DNA of 64,000 nt from Cervus elaphus (GCF_910594005.1 NC_057831.1:41684001-41748000), one strand, 5' to 3'; numbered from the stretch's first letter, positions 42,556-54,870 are shown. Notes: generated by a model not told the origin, from the sequence alone. Program-made: numbers and translations.

Positions 42556-43224
42556 GGTAACAAAGTATAAAACAGATTCCTGAAAAAATCCATACGAAAT
42601 ATAAATGGAAATTTGTAAATCCCGTATATATAAAATAGTATTGGTACTTCTTCAGGGAGTAGTACAGGACATAACCTGAAATGTTTTGACTTCTTAAAAA
42701 AAAACGTTATTTATTCAAAAATAGAAAAAAAAAAAAGTAAAGTTCAAATGTACAATAGAAAAGATTGGAAAAGAATAAAATAAATGCTATCTGAATCTTT
42801 GCTTTATGTATAAATATTTATTTCCATCTAATCATACAAAATCTTTCTATACAAATTGTCTTCCACTCAAAGAAAAAATGGGAAAATATAGGAGAGGGGA
42901 AGATTGCATGTATTGGACCACCTCAGATTTTACTTAATTTTATTCTATGTCAAGAGTCATACATTCATAACTGTTGAACAGTTCACTTTTAGATCAATTG
43001 TTTCATGTCATGAAAACATACACCTGTGAGCATGGGCAGCTCCTTGATGGCACCTAAGTAGAGTAATAATTCCAACAGGAGGGATGCTGCAAATACACAC
43101 TGCTGTCCTCTGGGGAGGCATTTACTCCAGGGGAGGTTCACAGAGTATGAGACCCTAATTTCCCTTTCTCTCTCCAGCAAAACTTATGGCTACTGTCAAC
43201 CACTATAAACCAAAGTGCTGGCTC
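42556..43224. other. Unique AT-rich DNA
   Basis: No gene or clear repeat; A-runs around 42696-42735. Confidence 0.45.
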
Positions 43225-43225
43225 T

Positions 43226-43811
43226 TGCTATGGACTGAACTGTGCTCCCCTCCTAGCCCCTTCCAATTCATACGTGAAGCCCTAACCCAGGACCTCAGAA
43301 TGGGGCTGTGTTTAGATGGAGTTTGTAAAGAGGTAACTAAGTTAAAAATGGGAGGCAGAGGATGAGATGGCTAAATGGCATCACTGACTCAATGGATGTG
43401 AATCTGAGCAAACTTTGGAAGATCGCAAAGGACAGGCAAGCCTGGCATGCTGCAGCCCATGGGGTCACAAGGAGTTGGACACGACTTAGTGACTGAACAA
43501 CGACAAGAACAACAAATTAAAATAAGGCCGTTCAGATGAGCCCTCATCCAATCTGACTGGTATCCTTACACGTCATTAGGACACACAGATAAGGAACCAG
43601 GCATGAATGTGCATGGAGGAAAGACTCTGTGAGGACACAGGGAGAAGGCGGCCACCTGCAGGCCACGGGGAGGACTCAGGAGCAATTGAGCCTACTGACA
43701 GCTTGACCTTGGACGTTCAGCTTCCTTAATTGGCAGACAGTAAATTCCTCTTGTTTAAGCCACCCAGCCCATGGCCTTCTGTTACAGCAGCCCTAGCAAA
43801 CCAATATAGTT
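43226..43811 (+). mobile_element. MaLR-like solo LTR, split by BovB
   Basis: Starts 'tgctatggactgaactgtgctccc', continues 'aattcatacgtgaagccctaacccaggacctcagaatggggctgtg..gtttgtaaagaggtaactaagttaaaa'. After the insertion it resumes 'taaggccgttcagatgagccctcatccaatctgactgg', 'gaggacacagggagaaggcggccacctgcaggcc', 'taaattcctcttgtttaagccacccagccc', ending 'cagccctagcaaaccaatatag'. No internal retroviral sequence. Subfamily not certain. Confidence 0.7.
43348..43513 (+). mobile_element. Short BovB 3' fragment inside the LTR
   Basis: 166 bp of BovB 3' end ('ggcagaggatgagatggctaaatggcatcactgac' to 'cacgacttagtgactgaacaacg'). AAGTTAAAA (43339-43347) and AAATTAAAA (43514-43522) form the TSD with one mismatch, and the LTR reads on across it. 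Confidence 0.92.
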
Positions 43812-44439
43812 TCTCAAGGGAAAACCCCCTTTGGGTCCACTCTGTGCAAAGGCCATGAAGTGAAATAGTGTTATTATAGGACCTCAGTTGTCAAGACTGA
43901 ACAATTATAAAAGAAACACGTTACTTAGGGTTTGGTCAAAGTAAGTGAAAATTTCAGAACTTTAAATATTCTCCCCATCTGCACTGTTTATGTTCTTTGG
44001 ATGCCACTTTTCTGTGTACATTCCATAAAATATCCCTTTCAGTTGCTTTCTATTTCCCTTGAAATAGATTAATAAAAATAGATGAAAGCACATGTTGCAC
44101 AATCTCTGGTAAATTCTACAACTGAAATGCACTATTTTTTTTTTAAATTAAAACACAATGAACATATCTGTGATTTATTTGTTATGGGATACATTAAAAT
44201 ATTAAAAATCAAATTTTAATCTCTACTTCCATTTCTTACAGGATGTTAAGGAACTTGGATTGTACCACCTACAACATGTTCTGTACTCTTTTTCTTCTCT
44301 TCCCCAAATATTTGTAGTGTAAGTCCTCTGGAATCTTCCATTCTCCATGAAGTTGGTAAATTATGTACCTGAGGCATGAGCTTTTAGAGAAAATAAGTCT
44401 TTTTTCAGAAGCTTTTCCCTCCAATTTTTGAAAGAAAGT
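43812..44439. other. Unique AT-rich DNA
   Basis: No gene or repeat recognised. Confidence 0.45.
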
Positions 44440-44450
44440 AACCATGTCTA

Positions 44451-45828
44451 TATTATACTTAATATGCCAGAAAATTTGGAAAACTCAGCAGTGGCCACAG
44501 GACTGGAAAAGGTCAGTTTTCATTCTAATACCAAAGAAAGGCAATGCCAAAGTGTGTTCAAACTACCATGCAATTGCTCATTTCACATGCTAGAAAGGTC
44601 ATGCTTAAAATTCTCCAAGCTAGGCTTTAACAGTATGTGGACTTCCAGATGTACAAGCTGGATTTAGAAAAGACAGAGAAAACAGAGATCAAATTGCCAA
44701 CATCCGCTGGATCATCGAAAAAGCAAGAGAATTCCAGAAAAACATCTGCTTCACTGACTACACTAAAACCTTTGACTGTGTGGATCACAACAAATTGTGG
44801 AAAATTCTTCAAAAGATGGGAATACCAGACCACCTTACCTGCCTCGTGAGAAACCTGTATGCAGGTCAAAAAGCAACAGTTAGAACCGGACATAACAATG
44901 GACTGGTTCCAAATTGGGAAAGGAGTCTATCAAGGTTGTATGTTGTCATTCTGATTATTTAACTTACATACAGAGTACATCATGTGAAATGCTGGGTTGG
45001 ATGAAACACAATCTGGAATCAAGATTGCCAGGAGAATTATCAATAACCTCAGATATGCAGATGACACCACTTTTATGGCAGAAAGCACAGAGAATCTAAA
45101 CCGCCTCTTGATGAAGGTGAAAGAGGAGAGTGAAAAGGCTGGCTCAAAACTCAACATTCAAAAAACTAAGATCATGACATCCGGTCCCATCACTTTATAG
45201 CAAAGAGATGGGGAAACAATGGAAACAGTGACAGACTTTATTTTCTTGGGCTCCCAAATCACTGCAGATGGTGACTACAGTCATGAAATTAAAAAGATGC
45301 TTGCTCCTGGGAAGAAAAGCTATGACCAACCTAGACAGCATATTAAAAGGAGGAGACATCACTTTGCTGACAAAATCTGTCTAGTCAAAGCTATGTTTTT
45401 TTCCAGAAGTCATGTATAGATGTGGGAGTTGGACCACAAAGAAAGCTGAGTGCCGAAAAATTGATGCTTTTAATCAGTGGTGTTGGAGAAGACTCTTGAG
45501 AGTCCCTTAGACTACAAGGAGATCATACCAGTAAATCCCAAAGGAAATGAACCATGAATACTCATTGGAAGGACTGATGCTGAAACTCCAATACTTTGGC
45601 CACCTAATGAGAAGAGTCAGCTCATTGGAAAAGACCTTGAGGTTGGGAAAGGTTTAAGGCAGGAGGAGAAGGGGACCACAGAGGACAAGATGATTGCATG
45701 GCATCACCGACTCAATGGACATGAGTCTCAGCAAGCTCCAGGAGATGGTGAAGGACAGGGAAGCCGAGAGTGCTCCAGTCCATAGCGTCGCAAAGAGTCA
45801 GACATGACTGAATGACTGAACAACAACA
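44451..45828 (+). mobile_element. BovB LINE, 1.38 kb, near-perfect TSD
   Basis: Starts upstream of the RT core ('aatttggaaaactcagcagtggccacaggactgg', the WKTQQWPQDW region) and ends 'atgactgaatgactgaacaac'. AACCATGTCTA (44440-44450) and AACCATCTCTA (45829-45839) flank it. RT landmarks (DHNKLWKIL, LTCLVRNLYAGQ) sit in short frames in more than one phase. The catalytic YADD codons are intact at 45054-45065 but frameshifts break the protein into pieces (44780-44962, 44997-45200, 45219-45419). Confidence 0.95.
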
Positions 45829-45839
45829 AACCATCTCTA

Positions 45840-47564
45840 AGCACTTGACTATACAGGAGTGCTTTTATTTTTAAATAATAAACCTACGTATTATTTAACA
45901 ATGATGATAGTTTATAAAATATCTTATTTAAAACAATGTGGGTTGAGAATGTTTTATGTGTAAACAAACATTCAGAGTATGAATACGGGGCTGATGTATT
46001 CTGCAATGATTTAATTCTGGTGTTTGAAAGATTATATATTCTGACATGTGAACATGTCACCCTTTAGGTGCTTGTAAAATGATAAGCAAACTGAGAAAAG
46101 TTATCATCAATAGTTGATGTCTATCATGCTCTCTTTAGATTTAATTCCTTTGGCATTGGCAAAGCTTCCACACACACTAGCAGAGAGCTCCATTTTTATT
46201 TTAAGTGAATGTACTGTAGTGTCTCTTATAATCACTGATCACAGAGACCACTTCTACCTCCCAACTTCTCAACAGATACTTCTTCCATGGATACTTCCCA
46301 GAGTTACATTACTATCCCATCTATGCTTGCTGCCTCCTCATTCTCTCAAAAAGATCTGTTCATTCTACTTAGTCTGTTGGCATTTCTTATACAATATTTA
46401 TATTCTATGGTTTGGTGTAGTCTTTGCTCTTACTAGAGAGTACCACATTTGAAAGTTTAAAACTTCTATTTTCTTTGCAAGCTCCCCATCAGAGGTTCAT
46501 TACTATATTCGGTTTTCATCTAAATAAGATGGGTTATATTCTTGGTACTATGATTATTTACCCCACGTACAGCGAATTTTACATGATATTTCAATTATAT
46601 AACAAGAGAAATTAATATCATGACAAGATATATATTTATTTCTGACTTAGAGAATACACTGAGGCTGAAGAAACTAGTTAACAGTAATAGTTGAGTAGGG
46701 TAGCTGTTTCACTTGACAGATTCCTACACACATTCTTATTATCATCACTATGTGTATGAGATTAATGCAGATGAAGGAATAGACACTGTTAAAAGAAAAG
46801 ATAATGCCAAGATATAAAGCAGAATTTTATGATGCAAGGATAGAAACCTTATTTTAAGAGAGTATTAATAGATTCTCCTCCACTCCTAGCCCACCAAATA
46901 GTAGCTTGCAGCTGCCATTCTCCTCTTCTTCTTTCCCTTTCAGATGTTGCACTTAGCTCTATAAAATATGAAAATATATACACAATTTACACACACATGA
47001 TAACTTCTAATTATAGCAGATTAAGCACAGATATATGAAACCACTTCAGACATATATGTGCATATGATTTGGGTATGTGTATCATACACACTGAAGATTA
47101 GAAATAAAAATCCATATGTCACTCTTTTAGCATATTATCCAAACAGTGAGACAAAACCAAATGGACTCCTCTGGGAAATGTACTTTGAAGGCAAAGAAAA
47201 ATCTGTGTTCAACGGTCACTGAAGATTTATAGCTTATATTGTTTCAGTTTTATGTTTGTGCATTCCTCCCAAACTAACTGAATGTCCTGTATTACTTATT
47301 CTTGGACTATATGAAACAAATCAACAACATTAGGATAGACAAAGTTATTCTGCTTCAAAAGTTGTTCTGCTTTAAGTAAGTTAAAGATTACTAATATGTT
47401 TGACTTAGTTATTTGGTCTATGAACACTTAGTTGACTTTAAGTTGAAGTTCTTACATAACAATCTCTCCAGGAAAAAAACACCTATAATTTCAAACTGCT
47501 ATAGTATTGGTAACATGAACATACCAAGAATAGCCTACTTAGTACTATAATGATATACCTTTGG
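45840..47564. other. Unique AT-rich DNA, longest repeat-poor stretch
   Basis: No clear mobile element. A 112-codon frame at 46114-46452 has hydrophobic stretches but no recognised family, and an overlapping 63-codon frame exists. I see no gene. Confidence 0.5.
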
Positions 47565-47830
47565 TAATGACAATAGGTGACATTTACCAAGTTCTTCCTA
47601 CAAACCAGGCACTGTGCTAACTGCTTTCCAAGAATAATTTTCTGTGGTATTCACAACCATCTAATGAAAAGGCACCCCCCACTGTCCTCTTTTACAGATG
47701 GAGTAGCTGAGTTTTAAAGAGGTAAAGAAATTTGGTCAAGGTCTTATTTCTAGTCAATATCGGGGCCAGGAATTGAATCCAGGGGTTGACAACCCCAAAT
47801 TCCACATTCAAACTTTTTTCAATGCTACTA
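47565..47830 (-). repeat. MIR SINE, nearly complete
   Basis: Reversed MIR: 'tgacatttaccaagttcttcctacaaaccaggcactgtgctaactgc', 'tattcacaaccatctaatg', 'tcttttacagatggagtagctgagttttaaagaggtaaagaaatttggtcaaggtc', 'ggggccaggaattgaatccaggg'. Confidence 0.8.
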
Positions 47831-48344
47831 AAATTGCAAAAGACTTCTCAAGTGCTAATCAGTACTTACTTTGTTTTGATAGCCCTTGATATCAATATTG
47901 TTCCCATATACTCCAACAAAAATAAATAAGAGTTGCTCTATTAAACTTTTAAAAAAATAAATTGGGGAAAAAAAGAGTATTGTTCCCAGTGCAAAAAAAG
48001 ATATATAATACCTGACTGTAGGAAGAAAAAAGAATCAGTGGTTAACAAAACAGCACCCTAGCATCCACTTAAATTTTAATTCTCAGATCGCTTAGCTATC
48101 TCCTAGGAAAAAAAAAAGGTGAACATGGACTTCCATGTGTTAAAAATAGGATAGTAGATGGTGTTGGGTGGTCCTGGTGCAAGGAGGTAGAGAACTGGAG
48201 ACAGCGTAAGACACAATTCAATGCCAGGCCCTTAGAACACCACTGAAGAAAGACTCCTGAACTCTGGACTTCTGTAATGTCTATGCCATACATCAACTCT
48301 GTGGCACCAACTTACTGGGCTTCCTCCCACTCTTCTCTCTAGAA

Positions 48345-48558
48345 TAGAAATTAGCAAACACAATCTAGGGGCTAAATTCAACATGCTGCCTCTCTCTGCA
48401 AATAAATTTTACTGGAACATAGCTATGATCAGTCATCCAATAGCCATCTGTCTGTTTTACCCTATTAGGATAGAGCTGAGCAGTTATGGCAGACTATATG
48501 ACCACAAAGTCTAAAATATTCACCACTGAGGCTCCTACAAAACATTTGCCAACTCTTT
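48345..48558 (+). repeat. hAT-like non-autonomous DNA element
   Basis: 'attagcaaacacaatctaggggctaaattcaacatgctgcc', 'tgcaaataaattttactggaacatagctatgatcagtcatcc', 'gagctgagcagttatggcagactatatgaccacaaagtctaaaatattcaccac', 'aaaacatttgccaact' match the mammal-wide element with '..gtaaataaagttttattggaacacagcca..'. The family name is not certain. Confidence 0.6.
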
Positions 48559-49198
48559 AGTTATGTTATATTGTACAAACAAATACCTACCAAAGTGACT
48601 GAACATGTATCTAAACCCATATTCATTTGGAAACAAGGCTTCTACCAAGACACCATCCCATTTTTTCCCTGGCTTCTTTCTTCTAAAACTTCCCTTTCCT
48701 AAGTAAGAGTAATTTTGCTTCTTTATTATCACACATACCAATGACAAATACTGGATTTGAGAATATAAAAAAGAATAAGACAGAGTACATGTCATCAAGA
48801 AACTTTTGTGAGGAAAAACAAAGATTTTTGGCAAATAGTTAAAACACAATGCTAAGCACTGTAAGAAATGTCAGAACAAATGTCTAAGGGTACTTGTGCC
48901 ACGGGTGGAAAATCCTGTCCCAAAGTCTGAGGATAATTTACCTTGTGACAAGCCTTCCTTTTACAGTGATGAAAACTGGACTTGATGTGCTGTTAATTTG
49001 AGAAGGTAGTACCAAAAGCTTAGACCAGTCATTGCCAAGATACTGGCAATATAAGGGTACAAGGAGGAAAAACTTCGAAACAGGATATTCTTCAGTGTCT
49101 TTATAGTCTGCTTGAAGTAGAGGGCAATTTTGCATATTTGCTACTTTGTAACATTTACATAAGGGACAATCTTTCTTCTCAGTACTTCAAACAAGAAT

Positions 49199-49229
49199 TT
49201 ATGTATGTATACATACATACATACATACA
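49199..49229. repeat. (CATA)n microsatellite
   Basis: About five CATA units preceded by 'tatgtatgtata'. It directly abuts an L1 3' end. Confidence 0.92.
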
Positions 49230-49327
49230 GGGGACATATGGCTGATTCATGTTGAGGTTTGACAGAAAACAAAATTCTGTAAAACAATTATCCTTCAATA
49301 AAAAAATAAATTAAAAAGAAAAAAAAA
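49230..49327 (+). mobile_element. Ruminant L1 3' end, very short
   Basis: 'catatggctgattcatgttgaggtttgacagaaaacaaaattctgtaaaacaattatccttcaataaaaaaataaatt' is the same 3' UTR type as at 40780-41118, truncated to under 100 bp, with an A-rich tail. Confidence 0.88.
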
Positions 49328-49452
49328 TTATAAGTGGATGTCAGTCTGTCAATTATGTAGGTATAGAATGGATAAAGGAAGCAGGTCTTCTCGTCTCAGG
49401 AAAACAGTGACTTTGACCACAGATCAATTTCTCTCTGACTTTACCACCTGAA

Positions 49453-49740
49453 ACAGGGGTCAGCGAACTACAGTGTAAGCCCAATTTAGTCCATGGACTG
49501 TTTTTGTATGGACCATAAGCTAAAATGGCTTTAAAAAAAAAACTCTACTGAGAAATAATTAACAAATGTACTTGCATACATTTAAAGTCTACAACATGAT
49601 AATTTGACAAACAGATACATTGTAGAAGTGGTTTTAAGGGAAAACAAAGAGCATGTGACAGATGTGATATATCTATACCTAAAATACTTACACAAGAAGT
49701 TGCAGACCTCTGTAATAATAGACACAAAGGTCTGGACCAT
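49453..49740 (+). repeat. hAT-like element carrying an L1 scrap
   Basis: Begins 'acaggggtcagcgaactacagtgtaagcccaatttagtcc..gtttttgtatggaccataagctaaaatgg', a DNA-transposon start like that at 48345. From about 49548 to 49650 'tactgagaaataattaacaaatgtacttgcatacatttaaagtctacaacatgataatttgac' resembles a reversed L1M 3' UTR piece. Assignments are tentative. Confidence 0.45.
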
Positions 49741-49800
49741 TTAGACTTGTGAAATAATTACAGAAGATAACTTGAATCAAAAACTAAGAAATCAATAGAG

Positions 49801-49932
49801 TCCAAAAGTCTGTTCTGTACCTCGGGATGGGGAATACATGTAAATCCATGGCTGATTCATGTCAATGTATGACAAAAACCACTACAATATTGTAAAGTAA
49901 TTAGCTTCCAACTAATAAAAATAAATAAAAAA
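49801..49932 (+). mobile_element. Short young L1 3' end with a tiny 5' inversion
   Basis: The forward part begins 'ctcgggatggggaatacatg' and ends in an A-rich tail. The ~18 bases before it, TCCAAAAGTCTGTTCTGT, are the reverse complement of L1 sequence that normally lies upstream (compare acagaacagacttttga at 21445-21461 and 29095-29111). AAGAAATCAATA is repeated at 49786-49797 and 49933-49944. This fits twin priming with a very short inverted piece. Confidence 0.85.
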
Positions 49933-50149
49933 AAGAAATCAATACAGATAATAATAGTATTGTTAGGTAGAAAACAAAAATAAGTTTGTTGAAAAATCCT
50001 TTTTGACTTATATCTATCTCTCATTATTCAGAATCTCTATGCACTGCTTCAAAACAATAACCAATAATTCAATTTAGAACTTGTCCAGGAGCAGATCTTC
50101 TTTTCAAATATTGACACTCCCTATTTAAACAGACATCATTAGACTTCCT

Positions 50150-52530
50150 TACTCTTCCTATCTTTACCTCCTATAGAAGTATAGTTGATTTACAATATTG
50201 TGTTAGTTTAAGGAATACAGCATAGTGATTTTTTTTAGGGGGGGAGAGGTTTATATTCTATTTTAGATTACTATAAGATATTGAGCATAATTCCCTGTGC
50301 TACAGAGCAAATCCTTGTTGCTTATCTGTTTTCTGTTTTATATAGAGATTAATTTCTATTATTTTTAGATTCCACATATAATTGGTATCAGATAGCATTC
50401 ATCTATGTCTGACTCATTTCACTAAGCATAATATTCTCTAGATCCATTCATGTGCTGTAAACGGCAATTTCTCATTCTTTGTTATGCTTGGCAATATTCC
50501 ATGGTGTAATAAATAACCATATCTTTATCTATTCATCTGTTGCTGGACATTTAGGTTGCTTCCATGTCCTGGCTATTATAAATACTGCTGCTGTGAACAC
50601 TTGGTGCATGCATCTTTTAGAATTTCGAGTTTTCATTTTTTCTGGTTATCTACCCAGGAGTGAAATTGCTGGGTCAGAGCGTGGTTCTGGAGAAGGCAAT
50701 GGCACCCCACTCCAGTACTCTTGCTTGGAAAATCCCATGGACAGAGGAGCCTGGTAGGCTGTGGTCCATGGGGTCGCTAAGAGTCGGACACGACTGAGTG
50801 AATTTACTTTCACGGTTCATTTTCATGCATTGGAGAAGGAAATGGCAACCCACTCCAGTGTTCTTCCCTGGAGACTCCCAGAGACGGGGGAGCCTGGTGG
50901 GCTGCCGTTTATGGGGTCGCACAGAGTCGGACTCTACTGAAGCGACTTAGCAGCTTAGCAGCAGGGTGGTTCTATTTTTAGTTTTTTAAAGAACCTCCAT
51001 ATTGTTTTTCCATAGTGGTTGCACCAGTTTAAATTCCCACCAACAGCACACAAGAATTCCCTTTTCTCCACATCCTCTACAGAATTTATTACTTGTAATT
51101 TTTTGATAATAGCCACTCTGACTGATGTGAAGAGGTTTTCACTTGTATTTCTCTAATAAATAGCAATGTTGAGCACAGTTTCATGTGTCTGTTGGCCATC
51201 CATTTTTTGATTGGGTTCTATATTTTACTGATATTGAGTTGTATAAGCTGTTCACGTATTTTGCATATTAACCCTTGTGGGTCACATCATTTGCAAATAT
51301 TTCTCTCGGTCCATAGGTTGTCTTTTGGTTTTGCTGATGGTTTCCTTTCCTATGCAAAAGCACTTCAGTTTGATAAAGTCCCATCTGTTTATTTTTGCTT
51401 TTATGTCTTTTGCCTCGGGAGACTGACCTAAGAAAATAGTTCTACCACCTATGTCAAAGAATGTTTCACCTATGTTCTTTTCTGTGTTATGGAGGTGGGT
51501 CTTATATTTAGGTCTTTAAACCATTTTGAAATTATTTTTCTATATGGCATGAGGGAATGTTCTAATTTCATTATTTTACATGTATTTTACAGTTTTCGCA
51601 ACACCACTTGTTGAAGAGACTCTCTTTTCTCCATTATAAATCATTGCCTTCTCTGTCAAAGATTGACTGTAAGTGTGTGGGTTCATTTCTAGGCTCTCTC
51701 TTCTGTTACATTGATCTATTTGTTGTGTTATTTGATTACTATAGCTTTGTAGTATAGTCTGAACTCAGGAAAGGTTATCCCTCCAACTTTCTTCTTTCTT
51801 CTCAGGGTTGCTTGGGCTATTTTGGGCCTTTTGTGGTTTCACAGAAATTTTGGGATTATTTGTTCTACTCCTCTGAAAAACATAGGTGTTTTGATAGGAA
51901 TTGCACTGAATTTGTAAATAACTTTGGACAGTATGAGCATTTTAACAATATTAATGCTTTCAAATCAAAAGCATGGGATATCTTTCCATTTCTTTGAATA
52001 GTCTTCTAGTTCCTTGATCAACATTTTGTTGTGTTCAGTGTATAAGCCTTTTACCTCCATGGTTAAGTATATTCCTAGGTTTTGTGTCTTCTTTTTTGAT
52101 GCAATTTTAACTGTGATTGTTCTTCTCTGATGTTCCATTATTGGTGTATAGAAATGCCACAGATTTCTATATATTAATCTTGCATCCTGCTACATGACTG
52201 AAATCATTTATTAGTTCTAATATTTTTTGTTGGAAAACTTCAGAGCCCTCTTATAAGCATTATGTCATCTGTAAATAATGACAGTCTTAACTCTCCCCCA
52301 TCTCAATTTGAATAGCTTTTATTTCTTTTTCCTGTCTGAAAGCTATGGTTCTTTATATCTCTTAACCTCACATCTTCCATCTGTTGTCTCTCTCTGCTGG
52401 ATAATTTCCTCAGTTTTAACCATTCAGTTTGTTAATACTCTTTTTACATGCATCTCATCTGTAGTTCAAGTCCACCTTCACACTTTTAATTGTTACATAT
52501 TTTATTTCTAGAAATTCTACTTTTTTATTC
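50150..52530 (-). mobile_element. Old L1, 2.3 kb, split by a BovA2 SINE
   Basis: The plus strand is the reverse of L1. It starts with the 3' UTR ('gaagtatagttgatttacaatattgtgttagtttaagg'). The ORF2 3' half follows ('tatccattcatgtgctg', 'gagtgaaattgctgggtcagag', 'cataggttgtcttttggttttgctgatgg', 'atagctttgtagtatagtctgaactcagg', 'tttgataggaattgcactgaattt'). A separate more 5' L1 piece follows from about 52345. Stops and indels are frequent. Confidence 0.85.
50689..50965 (+). mobile_element. BovA2 SINE dimer in L1, 8-bp TSD
   Basis: Two BovA units joined by the T/C-rich linker 'tttactttcacggttcattttcatgcattgg'. Unit one is 'ggagaaggcaatggcaccccactccag..gactgagtgaa', unit two 'gagaaggaaatggcaacccactccagtg..gaagcgacttagcagcttagcagcag'. 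GTGGTTCT is repeated at 50681-50688 and 50966-50973, and L1 continues on both sides. Frames of 82-92 codons across it are artefacts. Confidence 0.95.
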
Positions 52531-52534
52531 ATTT

Positions 52535-52800
52535 AAAACTATTTATTTGAAATCCTCTATGTGCCAGGCACTATTCTAGGCACCAGAGATAAAACAATGA
52601 AGAAAAAATAAAATGCACTGCCCTCATGAAATTTAGATTTCAGTAGGGATAACATACAAATATATAGCAAAATGATTATCAGATGGTAATAACTGCTGTT
52701 TTAAAAAAATAAAAGAGATAGGGGAGGCAGACAGTAGAGTGCTATAGGGAATGAATCTCATTGTGCATGAAGTGTGACTGGATAAGGGATGACCTGGTAT
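52535..52800 (-). repeat. L2 LINE 3' end
   Basis: Reversed L2: 'atcctctatgtgccaggcactattctaggcaccagagataaaacaatgaag', 'actgccctcatgaaatttagatttcagtagggataacatac', 'agatggtaataactgctgttttaaaaaaataaaagagataggggagg'. It is clear over more than 200 bp. Confidence 0.82.
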
Positions 52801-53395
52801 GTCTATGTTGCTGTGGGCCTGGTTTGAACATATGATGGGGACAAGAGAAACTTGTCACTCCTGTGAATGATGATAAAAAAGAATATGAATACGAATTCTT
52901 ATCTGGAACACATGAGACTGGCTTCTGGGCTCCCTTTGCTCTTTTGATAATGATTCTGCTTCTGTATCTCACAGATATATTTAAAATACCCTTTAGCCTT
53001 AAATGTTTTATGGAATGTACTGTTAATAGAATTTTGACTTGCTAACTAACCCATGGGAGGGCTGGATTGTGGTTCCAAGTTCCAAAAAGAAATTCTACTT
53101 TTCCCCCTCTATCCCTTTCCAGTTTTGAGACAAATATTTTCTTGTTGCCCATTTTCTGCACACCTCAAGGGTCCCAGCTTTCTGCAACAGGGACAGAAAG
53201 CCACAGACATCCATGATGAGAAAGTATCTTGGGGGCAGATCAGAACAGCTCAAGAACTGTAGGCTTACAGCTACAGATATTAGCTTCTTTTTCACTTTAG
53301 ATTCTAAGGCTCTCCCTTGAATTCTTGCCAGCTCAGCAAAGCATTTGAAAAGATACTTCACATATGTTATCCAGCGGTTTTATTTGTTTTGTAGT
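52801..53395. other. Unique DNA, no gene seen
   Basis: Opposite-strand frames (53053-53262 and 53095-53361) overlap without recognisable content. Confidence 0.45.
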
Positions 53396-53405
53396 AGAGA
53401 TTCTT

Positions 53406-53662
53406 GGCACCCCACTCCAGTACTCTTGCCTGGAAAATCCCATGGACGGAGGAGCCTGGTAGGCTGCAGTCCACAGGGTCGCGAAGAGTCGGACACGACT
53501 GAGCGACTTCACTTTCACTTTTCACTTTCATGCATTGGAGAAGGAAATGGCAACCCACTCCAGTATTCTTGCCTGGAGACTCCCAGGGACAGGGGAGCCT
53601 GGTGGGCTGCCCTCTATGGGGTCGCAAGGAGTCGGACACGACTGAAGTGACTTAGCAGCAGC
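53406..53662 (+). mobile_element. BovA2 SINE dimer
   Basis: Two BovA units joined by 'cttcactttcacttttcactttcatgcattgg', ending 'gaagtgacttagcagcagc'. AGAGATTCTT (53396-53405) and AGAAATTCTT (53663-53672) make a TSD with one mismatch. The 101- and 90-codon frames on the two strands are artefacts of the SINE. Confidence 0.95.
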
Positions 53663-53672
53663 AGAAATTCTT

Positions 53673-54664
53673 TATGGAATGCAGTCTATCTTGCTCTTTT
53701 CTCCACTCAGTTTGAGCAAAAATTCTCCTTAATGCTTATCTCTACATACAGCACAAATCTTTGACAGCTGAGCATAGGGAAAGCTCTTGAGCAATGAGTT
53801 CCATGAGAACACTCTTAAAAGTGTTCATTCTGCCAACTCGCTAATAAAATTATGACATCATTGATGAAATTATTTGAATCAGAGTATTTACTACATTAAT
53901 TCTAGACCTCTAGGAATTTTGGCCATGCTCTGGGGCTTGATGACTAGCAACTTCCACTGTTGATTTTATTGTTTTCAACTAAATATTTGCTGTACTCCAT
54001 TTCTTATACATAATCTTCACTTAAGATTTATATTTGGTTTAAAAATGCTAGCAAAAGAACTTTTAGCACCATTTTCTTTCCTTCTTTAGCCAAAGCAAGG
54101 ATTACAACATGAATCAGACTGAATCAATTAATACTGTGCAGTTATCATTTCTAAAGGATACACACACACATACACACAAATAAAAACAGTGATTCTTGAG
54201 GCAAAATACTTCTAAGTAAAATAGAAATTTACAATCAGAAGGAGCAAATGAATTATTTGCCCTAAGAGAACAACCCACTCCTCAAACATCTCCATTCTCT
54301 GTTTTCAATGGTTTTTACTATCATCATTGTTCACATGATGATCTGGGAAAAAAAAAAATAAGCCAATGATAAAGCAGAGCCCAGAGGAATTGAAGAAAAA
54401 ATTCAATACTTCTTACTTTAATATAGAACTCCTCATACAACTCTTTCCCAAAATAAATTGCAGATATAGCAGAATACAATACACTGCCAAACATGACATG
54501 CAATCTTGTGATGGAGGACATAAACCCTCTCTGATGCCTCAGGTAATCAAGCTCTATACAGCTTCTAAAAGGAATTCAAGTGATAACGTTTGCCAACATT
54601 TCTCATAAGAAATCTCTCCTGCTTTCTTCAGTCCTCCCGGGGCAAACATTTGGCACTCATTCTC
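53673..54664. other. Unique AT-rich DNA with short CA run
   Basis: No gene. A short (CA)n run at 54161-54178 and an A-run at 54348-54357. Confidence 0.45.
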
Positions 54665-54870
54665 CAAATCAGTTACTTTGCAAAGCACTGTGCACAGTTC
54701 CTTTGGACACATTCTCTCATTGATTTCTCAGAAAAAATCCAGTGAAGTGTTATGTCCATTTTACAGGAAGCTGAAGTTCAGAGAATTTTACATATTTTCC
54801 TCAGATGATTTAACTAGTAAGTAGGAGAGACTCTATTCTAATACAGATTTTTACAACATCATGTCCAAGG
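54665..54870 (-). repeat. MIR SINE
   Basis: Reversed MIR: 'ttgcaaagcactgtgcacag', 'cattctctcattgatttctcagaaaaaatccagtgaagtgttatgtccattttacaggaagctgaagttcagagaattttac', 'gatttaactagtaagtagg'. Confidence 0.75.

Noticed and set aside
46114..46452. 112-codon frame with hydrophobic stretches as a small membrane protein
   Set aside because: AT-rich composition alone gives Leu/Ile/Phe-rich frames; an overlapping frame exists and no family is recognised.
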